From Yponomeuta sedellus (Eukaryota; Arthropoda; Insecta; Lepidoptera; Yponomeutidae), in the NCBI GenBank assembly GCA_934045075.1, contig OW203724.1, positions 6,931,473 to 6,995,472 of the forward strand: 64,000 nucleotides of DNA, read 5' to 3'. This document shows, piece after piece, positions 1 through 11,826 of this stretch. The stretch's first letter is position 1; every line of letters begins with the position of its first letter. The notes beneath the pieces were generated by a model. That model saw nothing but the letters and a program-made list of their open reading frames with translations. It made no database searches and was not told the DNA's origin. A program made the position numbers and the translations under genes.

Positions 1-53
1 TACTTCTTTTATTTTAATTCAGTTGTTTTTCAACCACGCTTGCTGGGCTTCAT

Positions 54-290
54 TTCATAAAACTACAATTCATAGTTTATTATGACAATTTATCTAATTT
101 AAAAACCTATTTAGAGGTTAAAAGAGGTTTTGAATTTGTCTTTAGCACGGGTAGCATTAAAAATAAAAATAGTATAATTTATCTAATGTATATTGCGTAG
201 CAGTCTTCTATTTTGATTCTGTGGGTTAATCGCCTTTGCGGTGTAAATTGAATTGTTATAGTAAACCATGAATTGTAGTTCTATGAAACT
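54..290. mobile_element. MITE, 'CATAAAACTACAATTC' family, copy 1 (interrupted)
   Basis: Short inverted terminal repeats: the left end reads TTCATAAAACTACAATTC and the right end is its imperfect reverse complement (GAATTGTAGTTCTATGAA). Four further relatives lie at 16809, 17053, 26631 and 50585. This copy was later split by a SINE fragment at 99-175 with a 12-bp target duplication. No coding capacity is seen. The superfamily is not recognised. Confidence 0.6.
99..175 (+). mobile_element. 3' fragment of palindromic tRNA-related SINE, nested in a MITE
   Basis: It carries the family 3' end (AAAACCTATTTAGAGG, then TTTAGCACGGGTAGCATTAA and an A-rich tail). It is flanked by a perfect 12-bp duplication AATTTATCTAAT (87-98 and 176-187), the mark of LINE-assisted retroposition. 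The 5' part with the tRNA modules is missing, as expected for 5' truncation. Confidence 0.75.
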
Positions 291-1340
291 CATCATAATT
301 ATGCTCTAACCACTGAGACCTTGCAACGATTCTGCGATTGTCTTTCCATTTCCCTTGATTCTCCTAACGTCTTGACTGGCCTTGGTGTTTGTTTTATTAA
401 ACCTACACTCATGTTGTAAATCATCGAAAAATATTCCTCTGTACGCAACGAACATTTCCTTCCTTTTCGGCGCTTTTCAAAAGTTTCATTGTTGGTTTTC
501 ATAAAGGTGCGTGATTGTGTAGTGTGTAAGTTATGGTTTATTTATTAACCAACTTCAAAAAAATAAGGAGGTTTGCAGTACGTAAGCAACACGAAGGAGG
601 AGTTTAAGATAGAATCTTGAAGAAATCGACGGAACTTTTCTAATTTCAAATGTACACTTGAAGCGATGTCGGTGTTTTTTTATAGTGATTCGCGCAGTTT
701 TTGCTTTCGGAAAACAGGGCTGAGTCGTAGTGTTATTCACACAAAATCTTGAAATATAGTTAGGAGTCAGTATGCAAAAGTAACTTCGCCACCTCCTCCA
801 GACAATACTTATATCTCTTTTTTACTTATATCACTTCTCTTAAGTTACTTCTCTTTTTTTGGTTGTGTAGTGTTTTGAAATCAGTTTTTATTTTATTTTT
901 TTTATTTAAAATGTTGTTCGTCGGCGTTTTCTGATCGCAAATTTGTTTCGATTATATAATTCGTGTAATTGTAATTTTTCACGGATTGTATTCGTGCTGT
1001 TCCAAAGGTCTGTGTCTGACTGATTCAAGTGATTAGTCTCACTTTTACTTCCACTGCGTTCCGGTGTTTTGTTTCTCAACAGATGTTCTTCTTGAGTTTA
1101 TAATATTATTGTTTTTAATTATTACTTGTTCATTGAATTTATATCTGAAAAGACTTGTGCCCTGCATTAGAACTTATACAGGGTGTAACAAAATTTCTGT
1201 ATCTATCCGAAAAAGGCGGTCGCCTATTACATGGGCAACGACTTCAAAACTAGCAGTGAAACATCAGCTGTTATTGTAATTTAATAATTGTATAGAACAA
1301 CTGATATTATTTTCGCGATGATAAAGTTACCGTAAAAGTA
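291..1340. other. AT-rich non-coding stretch
   Basis: No convincing exon is seen. Short open frames here have no recognisable domain. Around 1181-1200 the string ACAGGGTGTAACAAAA resembles the end of a decayed DNA transposon, but no partner end was found. Confidence 0.5.
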
Positions 1341-1754
1341 TTAGGGGTTAAAGTATGAAATAGCCGTTTTATTGCAATAGGTTCTTTGAATTGACTTAGA
1401 ATCTTCGTGGTTTGAGGTTTTCAAATGAAACTTTTTTCAAATGGTTTAACGCATTAGTAGACCTCTCTCCAAACGCAGCATTGATATTGCGGGCTGTTTC
1501 TGCCGCGTTAGTTCCGCGTCGGAACTCGTATTCAAAAATCACTCGAATTTTCGCAGTATCCATCTTTCTTGTCTAAATTGAATAACAAAAACAATTGAAA
1601 GTCGATATTCAAATGTTTCACATTTTTTAAAAAAAGAACATCATAGAAACCATTTGAAAAAAGTTTCATTCGAAAACCTCAAACCATGAAGATTCTATGT
1701 CAATTCAAAGAACCTATTGCAATAAAACGGCAATTTCATACTTTAACCCCTATT
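1341..1754. mobile_element. Foldback element derived from a mariner transposon
   Basis: Two arms of roughly 105 bases are inverted copies of each other (about 1341-1446 and 1648-1754). The left begins TTAGGGGTTAAAGTATGAAA and the right ends in its near reverse complement. About 200 bases between them contain the start of a mariner transposase on the minus strand. Mariners normally have TIRs of about 30 bp, so the long arms suggest an inverted duplication of one end after internal deletion. Confidence 0.75.
1447..1563 (-). pseudogene. N-terminal fragment of mariner transposase
   Basis: An ATG at 1563 opens about 39 codons containing RVIFEYEFRRGTNAAETARN, typical of the first helix-turn-helix of mariner-family transposases (a DNA-binding region that recognises the TIR). 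The frame stops matching where the left inverted arm begins at 1446, so the second HTH and the DD34D catalytic domain are absent. The fragment cannot encode an active enzyme. Assignment to mariner is firm; the subfamily is not resolved. Confidence 0.8.
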
Positions 1755-2160
1755 ATGTTTGTATAGTAGTCGATTAGCACTCCCCATTTTAGGATTGATA
1801 TGCGTATTTTGTCATAAATTGTATACGTCCCACTTCACGGCACATGATTTAATGATGTTGATGATGATGACTAAAATAACAGCATTACTGATATGAACAG
1901 TACATTTTTAGGTCTGTATTGTATCATGTGCGTTACATCAACGTCATAGTAAAGTCCGCTTGAGCCTCCCCTAATGAGGTATTCATGATGGCGCTTTCAT
2001 ATCAACCGCTTTGGTCCCATCGTGACTCACGAGTACTCACGACTTATTGCGCTCACCTTACATGTTGTCCTTTTAAATATTTAGCATGGAAATATTTTGA
2101 ATTGTGTATAATATAAATTATAAGGTGTACTTTTGAATAGCATTGAAATAGTATATGGAT

Positions 2161-2610
2161 TTTTAGGGTTCCGTACCTCAAAAGGAAAAACGTAATCCTT
2201 GCAGAATCACTTTTTTGTTCGTCCGTCTGTCCATCCGTCAGTCCGTCAAGATTCTTTATTTTGGAAAGGGGTTGAGGTATCGAGTTTGAATTAAAACCGT
2301 GTACTCAGGTCTCTTGAAATCGTGAAAAAATCAAACCATAGTGTATTTCACGTTTTCCAAGAACTATGAAATTTGGAAAGTAATATCTTCTTATACTACA
2401 AACACAGGACAAAATGGGAAAACTGTTCATACATATTATGTAATTAAATCATAAAAAAATTGTCTTTGAAGTTTGGGAAAAGCTCGAAAAAACGGTGTGA
2501 CTTGATTCGTACGAGTAAATATTTAAAATATGTAAGTACGAGTACCTACAAATTTGTAAGGAACCCTCGGTCCGATAGAGTTCGACTCGGACTTTACCGA
2601 TTTTTTGTTT
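2161..2610 (+). repeat. Lepidopteran 'GTCCGTC' interspersed repeat, copy 1
   Basis: Starts TTTTAGGGTTCCGTACCTCA, carries a short GTCCGTCTGTCC-type array near 2220-2248 and ends in a GGAACCCTCGGTCC motif with an ACTCGGACTTTACCG tail. The same layout recurs at 10378-10912 and, shortened, at 25084-25492. I know this as a very common lepidopteran non-autonomous repeat but cannot name its class. Open frames on both strands inside it are not genes. Confidence 0.75.
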
Positions 2611-3393
2611 ATTGTTTTTTTTTGTTTTTGTGGTTCTGTAGAAAATTAAAGATGTCATGTCTTCTTCATTTCTTCCTTCAAATAAAATTTTAACCTTGTT
2701 CATAATGTGAATAAAAAATTAGCTAAGTGCGAGTATGACTCGCACCAAGGGTGCCACATAATATATTTGCCTTAGTTATTAGCGAATATTTGTCCTTGTT
2801 ATTAGCGAATATATTTCATTCAATTCTGAACAATTATAGTGACGAAGTTTTGAATATCTCCCCAAACTTAGAAGCTTCTTCACTATAATCGCATCAAATT
2901 CTGCCCTTGGATGTATTAATACTACTTGCTATAAGGTAAAAACAAAAAGAAGTTGCACAAGGCGTTCTGGTTCCGTGTCCTCGCCCATACAGAAAGTACG
3001 TGGGGAAAGGGCGCGGAAAAGACCGTCGTTTTTCCAATTCACAAGGACGGGGCGAGTACACACAGTAAGATGACAGAAAGTGGCGAGGGCGCAGTTCTAT
3101 ACAACGTTTCTTCTTTTCGCGATGTCATAAAAAAAAAAATTGTAATAGTTTTTTGTTTAATTACTCCAAAAGAAAGCTCCAAAATATCATGACTTTTACT
3201 ACCTACCTGAATGATTCATATAGGTAGATATATATATGATGTTTTCCAGAGACTTTTGACTAAAAATCAGCGCTGAGTCAGCTGCCATTTGTGGCAATTT
3301 AGACACACCACAGGCTATGTCTTTTATTGTGTAATTCGTTTATTTCTGTTGTGCTCATATTATGTCAATTTATCTGGTTATTTTGTAATGTCT

Positions 3394-3397
<4 letters not shown>
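2611..3397. other. Non-coding stretch
   Basis: Nothing recognisable: no splice-flanked coding segment and no paired inverted repeat. The 79-codon open frame at 2953-3192 has no domain features. Confidence 0.4.
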
Positions 3398-3485
<88 letters not shown>

Positions 3486-3486
3486 T
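3398..3486. repeat. (CTTT)n microsatellite
   Basis: About 22 uninterrupted CTTT units. The FFLSFFLS open frame across it is an artefact of the repeat. Confidence 0.95.
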
Positions 3487-6251
3487 GAAAGTTTTTTTTT
3501 AACACTTGAATTTTAATTTGTTTCTGGTTGTTGTCTTAAAATTCCGTCTCAATTACTTCAGAAGTAATTTTTGAAATAATACGACGCGTGACGTCATATT
3601 ATGTTAGTCAGTCAAACGATCTAGCCTTTGGTTGAAACTGTTTAAAAGCACAGGCTTCCTTGAGTCATCCTTGTTTTTGGTCCTTGTTTGTTGTTGTGAA
3701 TTTGTCAATCTACATACTTGTTTTATTCAAAGCTTTCTTAGTTTTTACCGACTATCTTGCTCATACCTTGGACTCTGTTAGATAGAGATCCTCCATTCGA
3801 CCCGGCTTTTCGAGTCAGGCTGTTAGGTTTTGTTTAATTCGACGACCTATGCACAACTTCTCTGGTCTTTCCATTTTGTTAATTTACCAAAAGTGGATAA
3901 AAATTAACCGTGGGTTCGTAGACTACATTTTTAGTGCCATCTTGAGCTAACAAGTAGTGTTGTTAGAAATTAGTCAAATTAGTAAATTAACATGTGACGT
4001 CACGTGAAAGTTACGCGAGGCAGTGATATGTACTTGAAATAAAGCTAATCTTAAGAGATAAATATCTCTAACATAAAAAATACTGTCATTGGTTAGCTAG
4101 CCTCGGAATGGTTTTCGATTCAGGCAGTAAACTTTTTTTTTTTGGATCCCCAATTGTTTTCAATCTTACGCGTGGCAAATTCTTTTGGAACTTAAGATAT
4201 GACTTGATGTCATATCTTAAGTTATATGTAGCTTAAAGAAACCATAGCTATATATAATTACAATACTTTCTACACAACACAATCACTTGCCCTGGTCTCT
4301 AATTAGGATACCCTGTGATAAGATATCCAGCTCTACAATCCTCTTTCAAAAACAGATCAACCGAACCAAACGGCGGTGGAAGCAAGAGACCTCCATTGAC
4401 CTTCAGAATTGACCTTAGTCCTATGGAGGCCAGTATCGTGGACGAATACTCGGCCTTCCATAGCCTTCAGCCATTTGCGGTCCAATCGACGAGTGCTTCT
4501 GTTCGTGTTCTATAGTACGGACGGACGCAGTACACAGTCTGTATACAAAGAATATGACCAACTTAAAAGCGGAAGCGAGGGAAATCAGATCGTCATCGTG
4601 CTCATCCATTGAGGCGTGAGGTCTAGTTATCCTCAAAATTTGAGACAAAACACACAACATTTATTTGCTTTAGCTACTCAGTGTAATAGTGTAGCGTAAA
4701 TTATAATCTGGAAACTTTGTGGTCCCCTCGATAGTATCCAAATTAAGGAATCTCTTAGACCCAACCTGACCCCGAAAATGATGCCTAAAAATTGTCGCAG
4801 GTAAGCCCCGTGAGAAGGTTATTGTTACTCCCATCGTCAGGGTAGCCAGCCAACCGTGCTGTGACCTCCGACACTGATAGCTACACTCTGACACGTGAAA
4901 ATATCTCTTTGTTCCAAACCAGCACCTGACTGTTAGGCAACTAGCTTGAAGTCCAACAAGGCTCGGCTTGTCTGGTTGATGTGTCATAATATCTGTGGTG
5001 TCCTTGTCTGGTTATAACAACTCAGGGCATCTAGATACTTGCTACGTGTTATATTTTTGTGAGTGAAATTCTAACTGCAATTCCTATCAGTTGTATTACA
5101 GATTGAATTTGCCAAAAGGGTCTGTACAGTCTCTTAATCATATTAATAGTAATTTTTAGGGCCCATAGTTGTGTCCTAAGGCAAAAAAAGCTAGGAATAG
5201 GTAGCATTACCGCCAAAATCTGCCGATTTTTTGAATAAATGCTGTAAATAGTTATACATACATTATTTAATGGGGCTAACCGCGACTACAGTTTTAACTA
5301 TGTATGAGCATGTATGAAAGAGATCCCAGCTACTTTGTCGTGGGACCTAAAAATCACTGTTGACGATGCCGTGCCTGATCGAGAGATAGTACACACAATT
5401 TTTGCAAATACGTTCTGTAAAAGAACCGTATTCCCCTAAGCAAAATTACGTCTTAGAACTTATCTAATGTAATACCTACATTTAAGACACGTGGTTGCGT
5501 TATACATGAACTTTATGAATACTTAGGCATGCTATCATGAGCAGGTTAGCTCTGTGTGATGCTGACTGTACTTGATCTATGATTCATATATGTAATCTCG
5601 TCGTATGGCGCGTGAAGAAAAAAACGAGAAGTCTTGTACCTCACGTTTAACTTCCCTTTGCTAGTCATCCTATAGTTATTATTTTTATTTATAATTTATC
5701 AAATGTAAAGTTGACGATGTAGCTCTTGTCGTTCACGGCATAGGTAGTAGTATTGCACACAACTGGACCGAACCGATTTATAGAGCTTACTCAAGCTTGG
5801 TATTTCAACAAATTCAATGACGAAGGCCAACCATTCATTTCGCGGTTGCATTGTAGCCGACACATTGAATACCTAGAGGTTTCAATGACACGGTCACCGG
5901 GCTGCGTGACCTTGGATTTTTTTTAAGGATTTCAATAGTATCTGACAGCTATCTGGACTATTTTGTTTTCGGTAGAGACAACAGCAACTCCCGTCTCCCC
6001 CAAACGAACCGCTAAACCGAATTATGAGAACAAAAATATTCACGAGGCTTTAAATTGTGGAGTCGCGACGGTTCATTTCCTCCCTAAGAACCTCTAAGCA
6101 CAGTTAGCCAACGAGTTTATCTTACATTGCGGGTTTTACAGGAAGAACCTTTAGTGCTAATAGCGTAAGGCCCGCAATGAAGAATTACCTCTCTGGCTCA
6201 CGGCCGAGTGTGTATTAACACTATTATAGGGTACTTTATTACCATCAATTC
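3487..6251. other. Non-coding stretch with one hairpin
   Basis: No supported gene. At 4189-4223 there is a perfect 15-bp inverted repeat (AACTTAAGATATGAC, 5-base loop). Short open frames at 4315-4987 on both strands overlap each other and lack domains. The remainder is unremarkable AT-rich DNA. Confidence 0.4.
4189..4223. repeat. Perfect hairpin, 15-bp arms
   Basis: AACTTAAGATATGAC at 4189-4203 is followed after TTGAT by its exact reverse complement at 4209-4223. It is intergenic with no neighbouring gene. It is probably a collapsed foldback element. Confidence 0.8.
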
Positions 6252-6404
6252 CATTTTAAAAACCTATTTAGAGGGTAAAAATTCCACCCATGCCGAGATT
6301 TGAACCCGCGACCTCTGGCTATCCCGGCATGGGTGGAATTTTTAGCCTCTAAATAGGTTTTTAAAATTATCCTTAGCAGGGGTTAGTACATTAAAAAGAA
6401 AATA
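6252..6404 (+). mobile_element. Palindromic tRNA-related SINE, internally deleted copy
   Basis: Antisense and sense tRNA 3' halves meet head to head (AGATTTGAACCCGCGACC, then GGCATGGGTGGAATTTTTAG), flanked by the family AAAACCTATTTAGAGG motif at both ends and followed by the TTAGCA...ATTAAAAA tail. The central A-box region is lost. A probable 8-bp duplication ATCAATTC flanks it (6244-6251, 6405-6412). Confidence 0.75.
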
Positions 6405-6920
6405 ATCAATTCGATTGTCAAAACTAGGTACACAAACTGCACTAATGATTAGTAATTATTTGTTTGGTATGACTCAGTCAAACTAGAGCACAGATCTGAT
6501 AAAAAATATTCACAGATGAGAAATTGATAATAATGGCTGGATATTACTTACATTAATAAAATTTATGAATGCCACAGAAAACAAATGTTTATCACGATAT
6601 TCACGATCATTACGTGTAAAAAAATGTACAAAAATGACACAAATTCACGCCTGTGACTAGGTTTTACAGTTGCCGTGACCCTGACATTTCGCTTTTTCAA
6701 CATTCATTAGTCGTTGCATGCAGGCAAGTGTGTTTAGGGTGCATTTTCTAAAAAATCTACACTAACTATACTTAATCTCCCCGACTACTCCAAAGGCACA
6801 ATCTAATTTGTCTGATGTTTTTTTTAATATTCACTGTCAAGTCGTTACACTAATACCATCGAAATAGATGAAACATTCGTCTTCGCCTCATATCCAGGCC
6901 AGTTTTCATCTGTTTTCCAA
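6405..6920. other. Non-coding stretch
   Basis: AT-rich sequence with no recognised element or exon. Confidence 0.4.
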
Positions 6921-6924
6921 TAGT

Positions 6925-7257
6925 CTATTTGAAGCCGCGATTTCACGATCTTAGTGGGCTCAGACAGAGTATCATCCATCTTAGTAACTAAAAACTGTAG
7001 TCTATTCGGATGATGGTGGTGTGCACACATCTTTGTGAAAACTGATGTTTGTTTCAGTTTAATGCCAGGTTTTCACGGTCTTAGTACGCTCGGACCGAGT
7101 ACGCCATCCGAGTAAACTAATGATTGGACGGTTTCTCGTGACAACACCAAAATAGCCAATCAGAAGCATTCGTTTACTTGGATGGCACACTCGGACCGAG
7201 TCCACTAAGACCGAACGCGGCTTAAGTCGCGCTTTCACGATCTTAGCAGACTCGGAC
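6925..7257. repeat. Inverted-repeat element, 'TTTCACGATCTTAGT' family
   Basis: Three alternating-strand occurrences of a TTTCACG(A/G)TCTTAGT motif paired with CGGACCGAGT-type half-palindromes (6930, 7073, 7232). A similar inverted pair lies at 23723-23918 (GCGGTTTCGAGATCTTAGT and TAAGATCGTGAAACC). Probably decayed MITEs. Open frames here are incidental. Confidence 0.5.
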
Positions 7258-7809
7258 GGGGTACGTCCACTCGGATGACTGAAACTGATCACAGTCGCAA
7301 CGGATCACATCAAACCAAGCAAAATATTCCACTCGGATCATGTGATCCGAATGGACTACATTTTTGATTAGATTTTTTTCCATTCGGATCACACCATTAG
7401 ATCTTAGTAGGAATATAATCGATATTTTTTAATAAATAAAATACAATACATTTTCTTACAATAACTATTGTATTATTAATTTAAAATCAGTGTTTACATA
7501 CATGATTATTACCTTATTACCTAATTAACAAATAGTTGAGAAAAAATAACACGAAATATCATAAAATAGATATTCAACGATTACGCGTAAAGATTTATTT
7601 CTTTAATATTATTAAGTGGAATATATTTAGACTATGAAAGATACATACTTATTATAAAAAATATTGATTACTTTCCTACTAAGATTAATGGTGTGATCTG
7701 AATGGAAAAAATCTATTCAAAAATGTAGTCCATTCGGATCACATGATCCGAGTGGAATATTTTGGTTGGCTTGATGTGATCCGTTTCTGTGATCCGAGTG
7801 GACGTACCC
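7258..7809. mobile_element. Foldback element, 'GGGTACGTCCACTCGGAT' family
   Basis: The arms are inverted copies: 7258-7412 (GGGTACGTCCACTCGGATGA onward) and 7674-7809, ending GATCCGAGTGGACGTACCC. A 260-base AT-rich centre lacks an open frame. A one-sided relative is at 59073-59171. The inner motif GGATCACATGATCC is itself palindromic. Family unknown. Confidence 0.75.
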
Positions 7810-9564
7810 TCAAATAGAGTGACCTTTTTTACATGAAAATGCCGTCTTGCCAGAATCACCCAGAATCTTATTTGCCCCGTTCAGAAAATCAATATCGCAC
7901 AAATTGTATTGGTATTCTTTTAGAGGTATTTCACAGTAAATTGACTGAATTATCGTCTACTCTCAAAGCTAATTTCGCCAACATTTATTTCATAGCAGCC
8001 ATTCCAGTAAGTGAAACGCTATTACTAATTAATGAATGATTAAAACGTTTATTGAGTCGTTATTTCCGAATTATTGCATTTAATTGTGCTGCAATTTCAA
8101 ACACAATAACGTCAAGAATAAGAGAGCGGTGACCTAATAAGGCGCACCAAATCCCGAGCGATTGCAATCGCCTGTCAAACTTCGTATTAATTCGACAGAG
8201 ACGATTGGAATCGTTCAGGATTTTTTGTGCGTAATACAGCAGCTGGACGGGCTAACTTTAGACCCAAGCCAATATCTAGTCCGGCCGCTGATGACTCAGT
8301 TTTGTGACCTTTTGCTGGTTATATTAATTTATTCATCCGGACTTCGTTAACGATTTAATATTGTGGCCTTCAATATTGATATCAGTTACTATAATTTTAG
8401 CATCACAATGGAATTAGTATGCATTTACGATAACTCACATTCTCTCGGTGTATTTTCTTTGTTTCTCGCACGTTGCAACAATTTGTCGAAGTGAAGACAG
8501 AAATACATAACCAACAAATAAGTTTCATAACAGCCGGCTTGTGGAAACCGATTGAACTGGTTTACTACATAACTAAGGCAAACTTATGTGTTCCTGTCTA
8601 TTTTATAATAAAGAAAAATAAGCTTAAGCTTTTGCTTATTGGGAGTACTTCACTGCTGTGCCAAAGAACCAGCTCGCTTTCCTACTCCAAAACAATTTAA
8701 GAATGACGAAAAGATTAAGATTATTAATCTTTTCGTCATTCTTAAATTGACATTTAAGATGACATTTGAAACATGACGCATAATAAATTTAATACTTCTG
8801 GCTGGAATGTTTTAAATTTATCCATACTGAAGAAACACTTTTCAGGTTTTTCTATATTGCAATTATACGTTTTATTTTTATACATATCATGGCTAGGTAC
8901 CGTTTATAATAAATAATACTTAATTGTTATTTATTGCATAGCATTTATTACGTCCACCCCCTTGGGCAACCGATAAAGGACCACTTGGAAAAGATCAATA
9001 GACCAAGTCGATCTGTACTAGCTGGCCCAAATTGGAAGCTGCCGCGAACCACCGTTGGAAATCTGTGGTTCAGGCCCTACGTTCCCCTAGGAGTTAAAGG
9101 AATGAAGAAGAAGACGAAGATTTATTGCATAGGAACGCATATACAATCATTATTACAAATAACTCGGAAGCCGATAACAGTCGATAACAAATTAGGAGTA
9201 GGTATCAAAACTTTAATCATTAAAATAATGTCGGGCACTTACTAAAACTCAAAGATGTAAATTCATAGTGAAGAAATATTTGTAATGTATTTTTTGTCTA
9301 TAATAAATTATAATATGTAAAGATACCCAATCGTTGCTACTCGTAGAACCGATCGTTGCTAGCAGTGTTTATTTCGAGATGCTCCATATTTTCCACTCTT
9401 GGCCCGCGCAAAAGGTTATGTTTTGACATTTAGCTCAAATGTTAATTACCCCGAATCTTCCACTATAAATCACTGTTCTAGTACCTACCTGCACATCCTT
9501 CAACGGAAACTGGTTTTTACAATCACTGCCTACCAAATATGCTAAAGAGTTGTGTGCTCACAGA
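7810..9564. other. Non-coding stretch with one hairpin
   Basis: No exon supported. The 103-codon frame at 8934-9245 is relatively GC-rich in its first half (LAGPNWKLPRTTVGNLWF) and may derive from a repeat, but I do not recognise it. The hairpin at 8693-8749 is listed separately. Confidence 0.35.
8693..8749. repeat. Perfect hairpin, 26-bp arms
   Basis: Arm 8693-8718 (begins CAATTTAAGAATGACGAAAA) and its exact reverse complement at 8724-8749 are separated by GATTA. The lack of any mismatch implies recent origin or conservation. No gene is adjacent. Confidence 0.9.
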
Positions 9565-9841
9565 CTTAGGGCGAGATAAATAGTCGCTTCTAAGAACGAG
9601 TCTTAGCGAAAGCACTTGCTTAAGAATCGATTTGTCTATCATACACAGTACTTTGGCACTCTCTTTAGTCGCGAAACCCGGACTAATTCTTAGCATTGGC
9701 CTAAGAACATGCTTAGCTAAGCAAACGTATATTTTAGTAACGCATTGATACTTAGCTAAGTTAGCCTGAAGTAATGCTTAGGGAAGCATGAGTACGGACT
9801 TGGGCTAAGCAACGACTATCTCGCCCCTAGGATTTGTACAA
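9565..9841. mobile_element. MITE with 'CTTAGGGCGAGATA' termini
   Basis: The left end CTTAGGGCGAGATAAATAGT and right end CGACTATCTCGCCCCTAG form an imperfect TIR. The interior carries several CTTAGC / GCTAAG half-sites in both orientations. No open frame. Superfamily not determined. Confidence 0.6.
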
Positions 9842-10377
9842 TAGTTGTTAAAAATGTTCGCGACATGGATCTGTCGCCAGAAAACAAGTTACACAATTTC
9901 TCGTAGTAGGCTGTAGGCGTGTTAGATAATGCAATGGTTCTTATTTATTCCATTTTCCTAATGAATCTTTCTTGTTCGCAATATACTAAAATGTTACTTA
10001 CCTTCAATGTCGTGTAGCAAAGTCAATCCGTGTAGTCCGACAAGTATATCGTACTATTAATATTTAATGATAAACATTTTAAGATATAAATACACATCAT
10101 TCCTTAAAACAGTTCACAGGTACAGTTTAAATAGTTCGGGCGAAAGGGAAAGACTTCACCTCTGACTATTTGATTAAACTCCTACATTTCATAATTATTG
10201 AGAACTTGAAAAAACATACTAAGTACATCAGCTGGAAATTTAAGGAAAGTGAGATGAGAACTGTCGGAGATTTTTTTTTTTTCATATTTCTGTAACGAAG
10301 AAAAGGACATACAAAGATTGGTGCTTTGTTCTTGTTCCAATACTAAACCGATAATTTTTTTGTAAAGCTTTGCGTTT
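9842..10377. other. Non-coding stretch
   Basis: Nothing recognised. Confidence 0.4.
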
Positions 10378-10912
10378 TTAGGGTTCCGTACCTCGAAAGG
10401 AAAAAACGGAACCCTTATAGGATCACTTTGTTGTCCGTCTGTCCGTCCGTCCGTCCGTCCGTCTGTCAAGACCCTTTTTCTCAGGAACGCGTGGAGGTAT
10501 GAAGCTGAAATTTATATCAATTACTTAGGTCTACTGTCCCTTGAAGCTGTGAAAAAATCAAACTTCTAAGCCAACGCAATCAAAAGATACAGCCGTTTAT
10601 GCCGCAAATTTTCGACACTTGCAACTTGCAAGGGAATCAAAACCTACAGGGTGCTTCCCGTGAACTCAGAATCTTGAAATTTGGTACGAAGCAACGTCTT
10701 ATAGCATAGACAAAGGAAAAATTACGAAAACCATAAATTTTTAGTTACATCACATAATATATTTTTTTTTAATAATTTTAAGTTTACTACCCATTTCCTC
10801 ATAAACGCGTAGAGGTATTAAATTGAAATTCATACCAAATACTCAGGTCTATAATACAGGTTTGTACGGAACCCTCGGTGCGCGAGTCTGACTCGCACTT
10901 GGCCGGTTTTTT
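10378..10912 (+). repeat. Lepidopteran 'GTCCGTC' interspersed repeat, copy 2
   Basis: Better preserved than copy 1: AGGGTTCCGTACCTCGAAAG at the start, a GTCCGTCC array at about 10432-10465, then GGAACCCTCGGTGCGCGAG and ACTCGCACTTGGCCGG before a T-run. The reverse-strand DGRTDGRTDGQ frame at 10182-10469 arises from the array. Confidence 0.8.
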
Positions 10913-11165
10913 TAATTTTTCTTCGCCCTACTTCCACGTCTTTTGTGTTTCTGCTGTGCTGCTCATAAAATCAATCAGTGACATAATATCAATTTAAAAG
11001 TCTAGATAATGTTGGAGAAAATATGGATGAAAATCCTACAGATATCCACTTCTATTGCCAAGTCATGATGCCGATGCTAGACGTCATAGTTCTAAAATAC
11101 TAAACACTCCTGGTGTTAAAAATACGTTAGGAAATCAAATACATACTTACTTCAGACCCAACTGG

Positions 11166-11324
11166 TTAGGCCAAGCTATCAAACCTCTGTACACTTTCTA
11201 GTAAATAATAATCCTCGATCTCCGGGTACCTTTCATGAGCGGCGCCTTGAGCTACTTTCCCAATGTCTTCGACGACAGCTAATACCACTGCAAGTCCTCC
11301 AAATAGCATCCAGACGTGCTTCGA
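11166..11324 (-). CDS. Possible terminal exon of an unidentified membrane protein
   Basis: On the minus strand a candidate acceptor (CAATCTATAG) precedes 52 codons and a TAA stop at 11166-11168, in phase 0. The peptide starts SKHVWMLFGGLAVVLAVV, a hydrophobic stretch that could span a membrane, followed by an acidic/aromatic tail with YPEIEDYYLLESVQRF. The in-frame stop just upstream is the TAG of the proposed acceptor, so the segment makes sense only as an exon. I do not recognise the family and found no partner exon. A chance open frame remains possible. Confidence 0.35.
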   Translation of the reverse strand, partial: SKHVWMLFGGLAVVLAVVEDIGKVAQGAAHERYPEIEDYYLLESVQRFDSLA

Positions 11325-11826
11325 CTATAGATTGTTAGTATGGGTCTTAGTATTCCGGTCACCCGCACGACTTTCGGGGCGAACAGCCGCTGCGTCTCCA
11401 AATATTATTGTTTTTCTAAAACTAAAGCAGGCCATTCGCACTGACGATACTTCTTGGGGAATCAATGACTCGGCCCCTCTCTCCCGACCCGTGTGCCCAC
11501 CGACTAAACTCTGCTGGGTCCGCTGAATGCGAAAGTGGTGGAAGTGGATCGACCAGTAAAAACAATTTCTTGTGAAACCATCGGCATACAACTACCTTTG
11601 ATTACTCCTGAAGCATAACTTTTTTACACTCCTGACCACTGAACAGTTCTGTGTTCCTGACACAGGTGATTGACTAACTATTACTAAATTATACCTAGAA
11701 ACTTGGAAGCTGATATTTATTTATTAGTTTTATTTATTTCTTCAAATGTCTATCATTTAAGATGTGTTACAATTTCCTATTTGACAGGTTTCTGAACTAA
11801 AGGAAACCAAGATTTCAAATAAGATT
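11325..11826. other. Partly GC-rich stretch, no gene assigned
   Basis: Two overlapping open frames of 87-88 codons on opposite strands (11263-11591) lie in a locally GC-richer patch. Neither shows a domain. It could be a decayed exon of the minus-strand candidate at 11166-11324 or a repeat. Confidence 0.3.

Noticed and set aside
3289..3516. FFLSFFLS open frame
   Set aside because: Translation of the (CTTT)n microsatellite.
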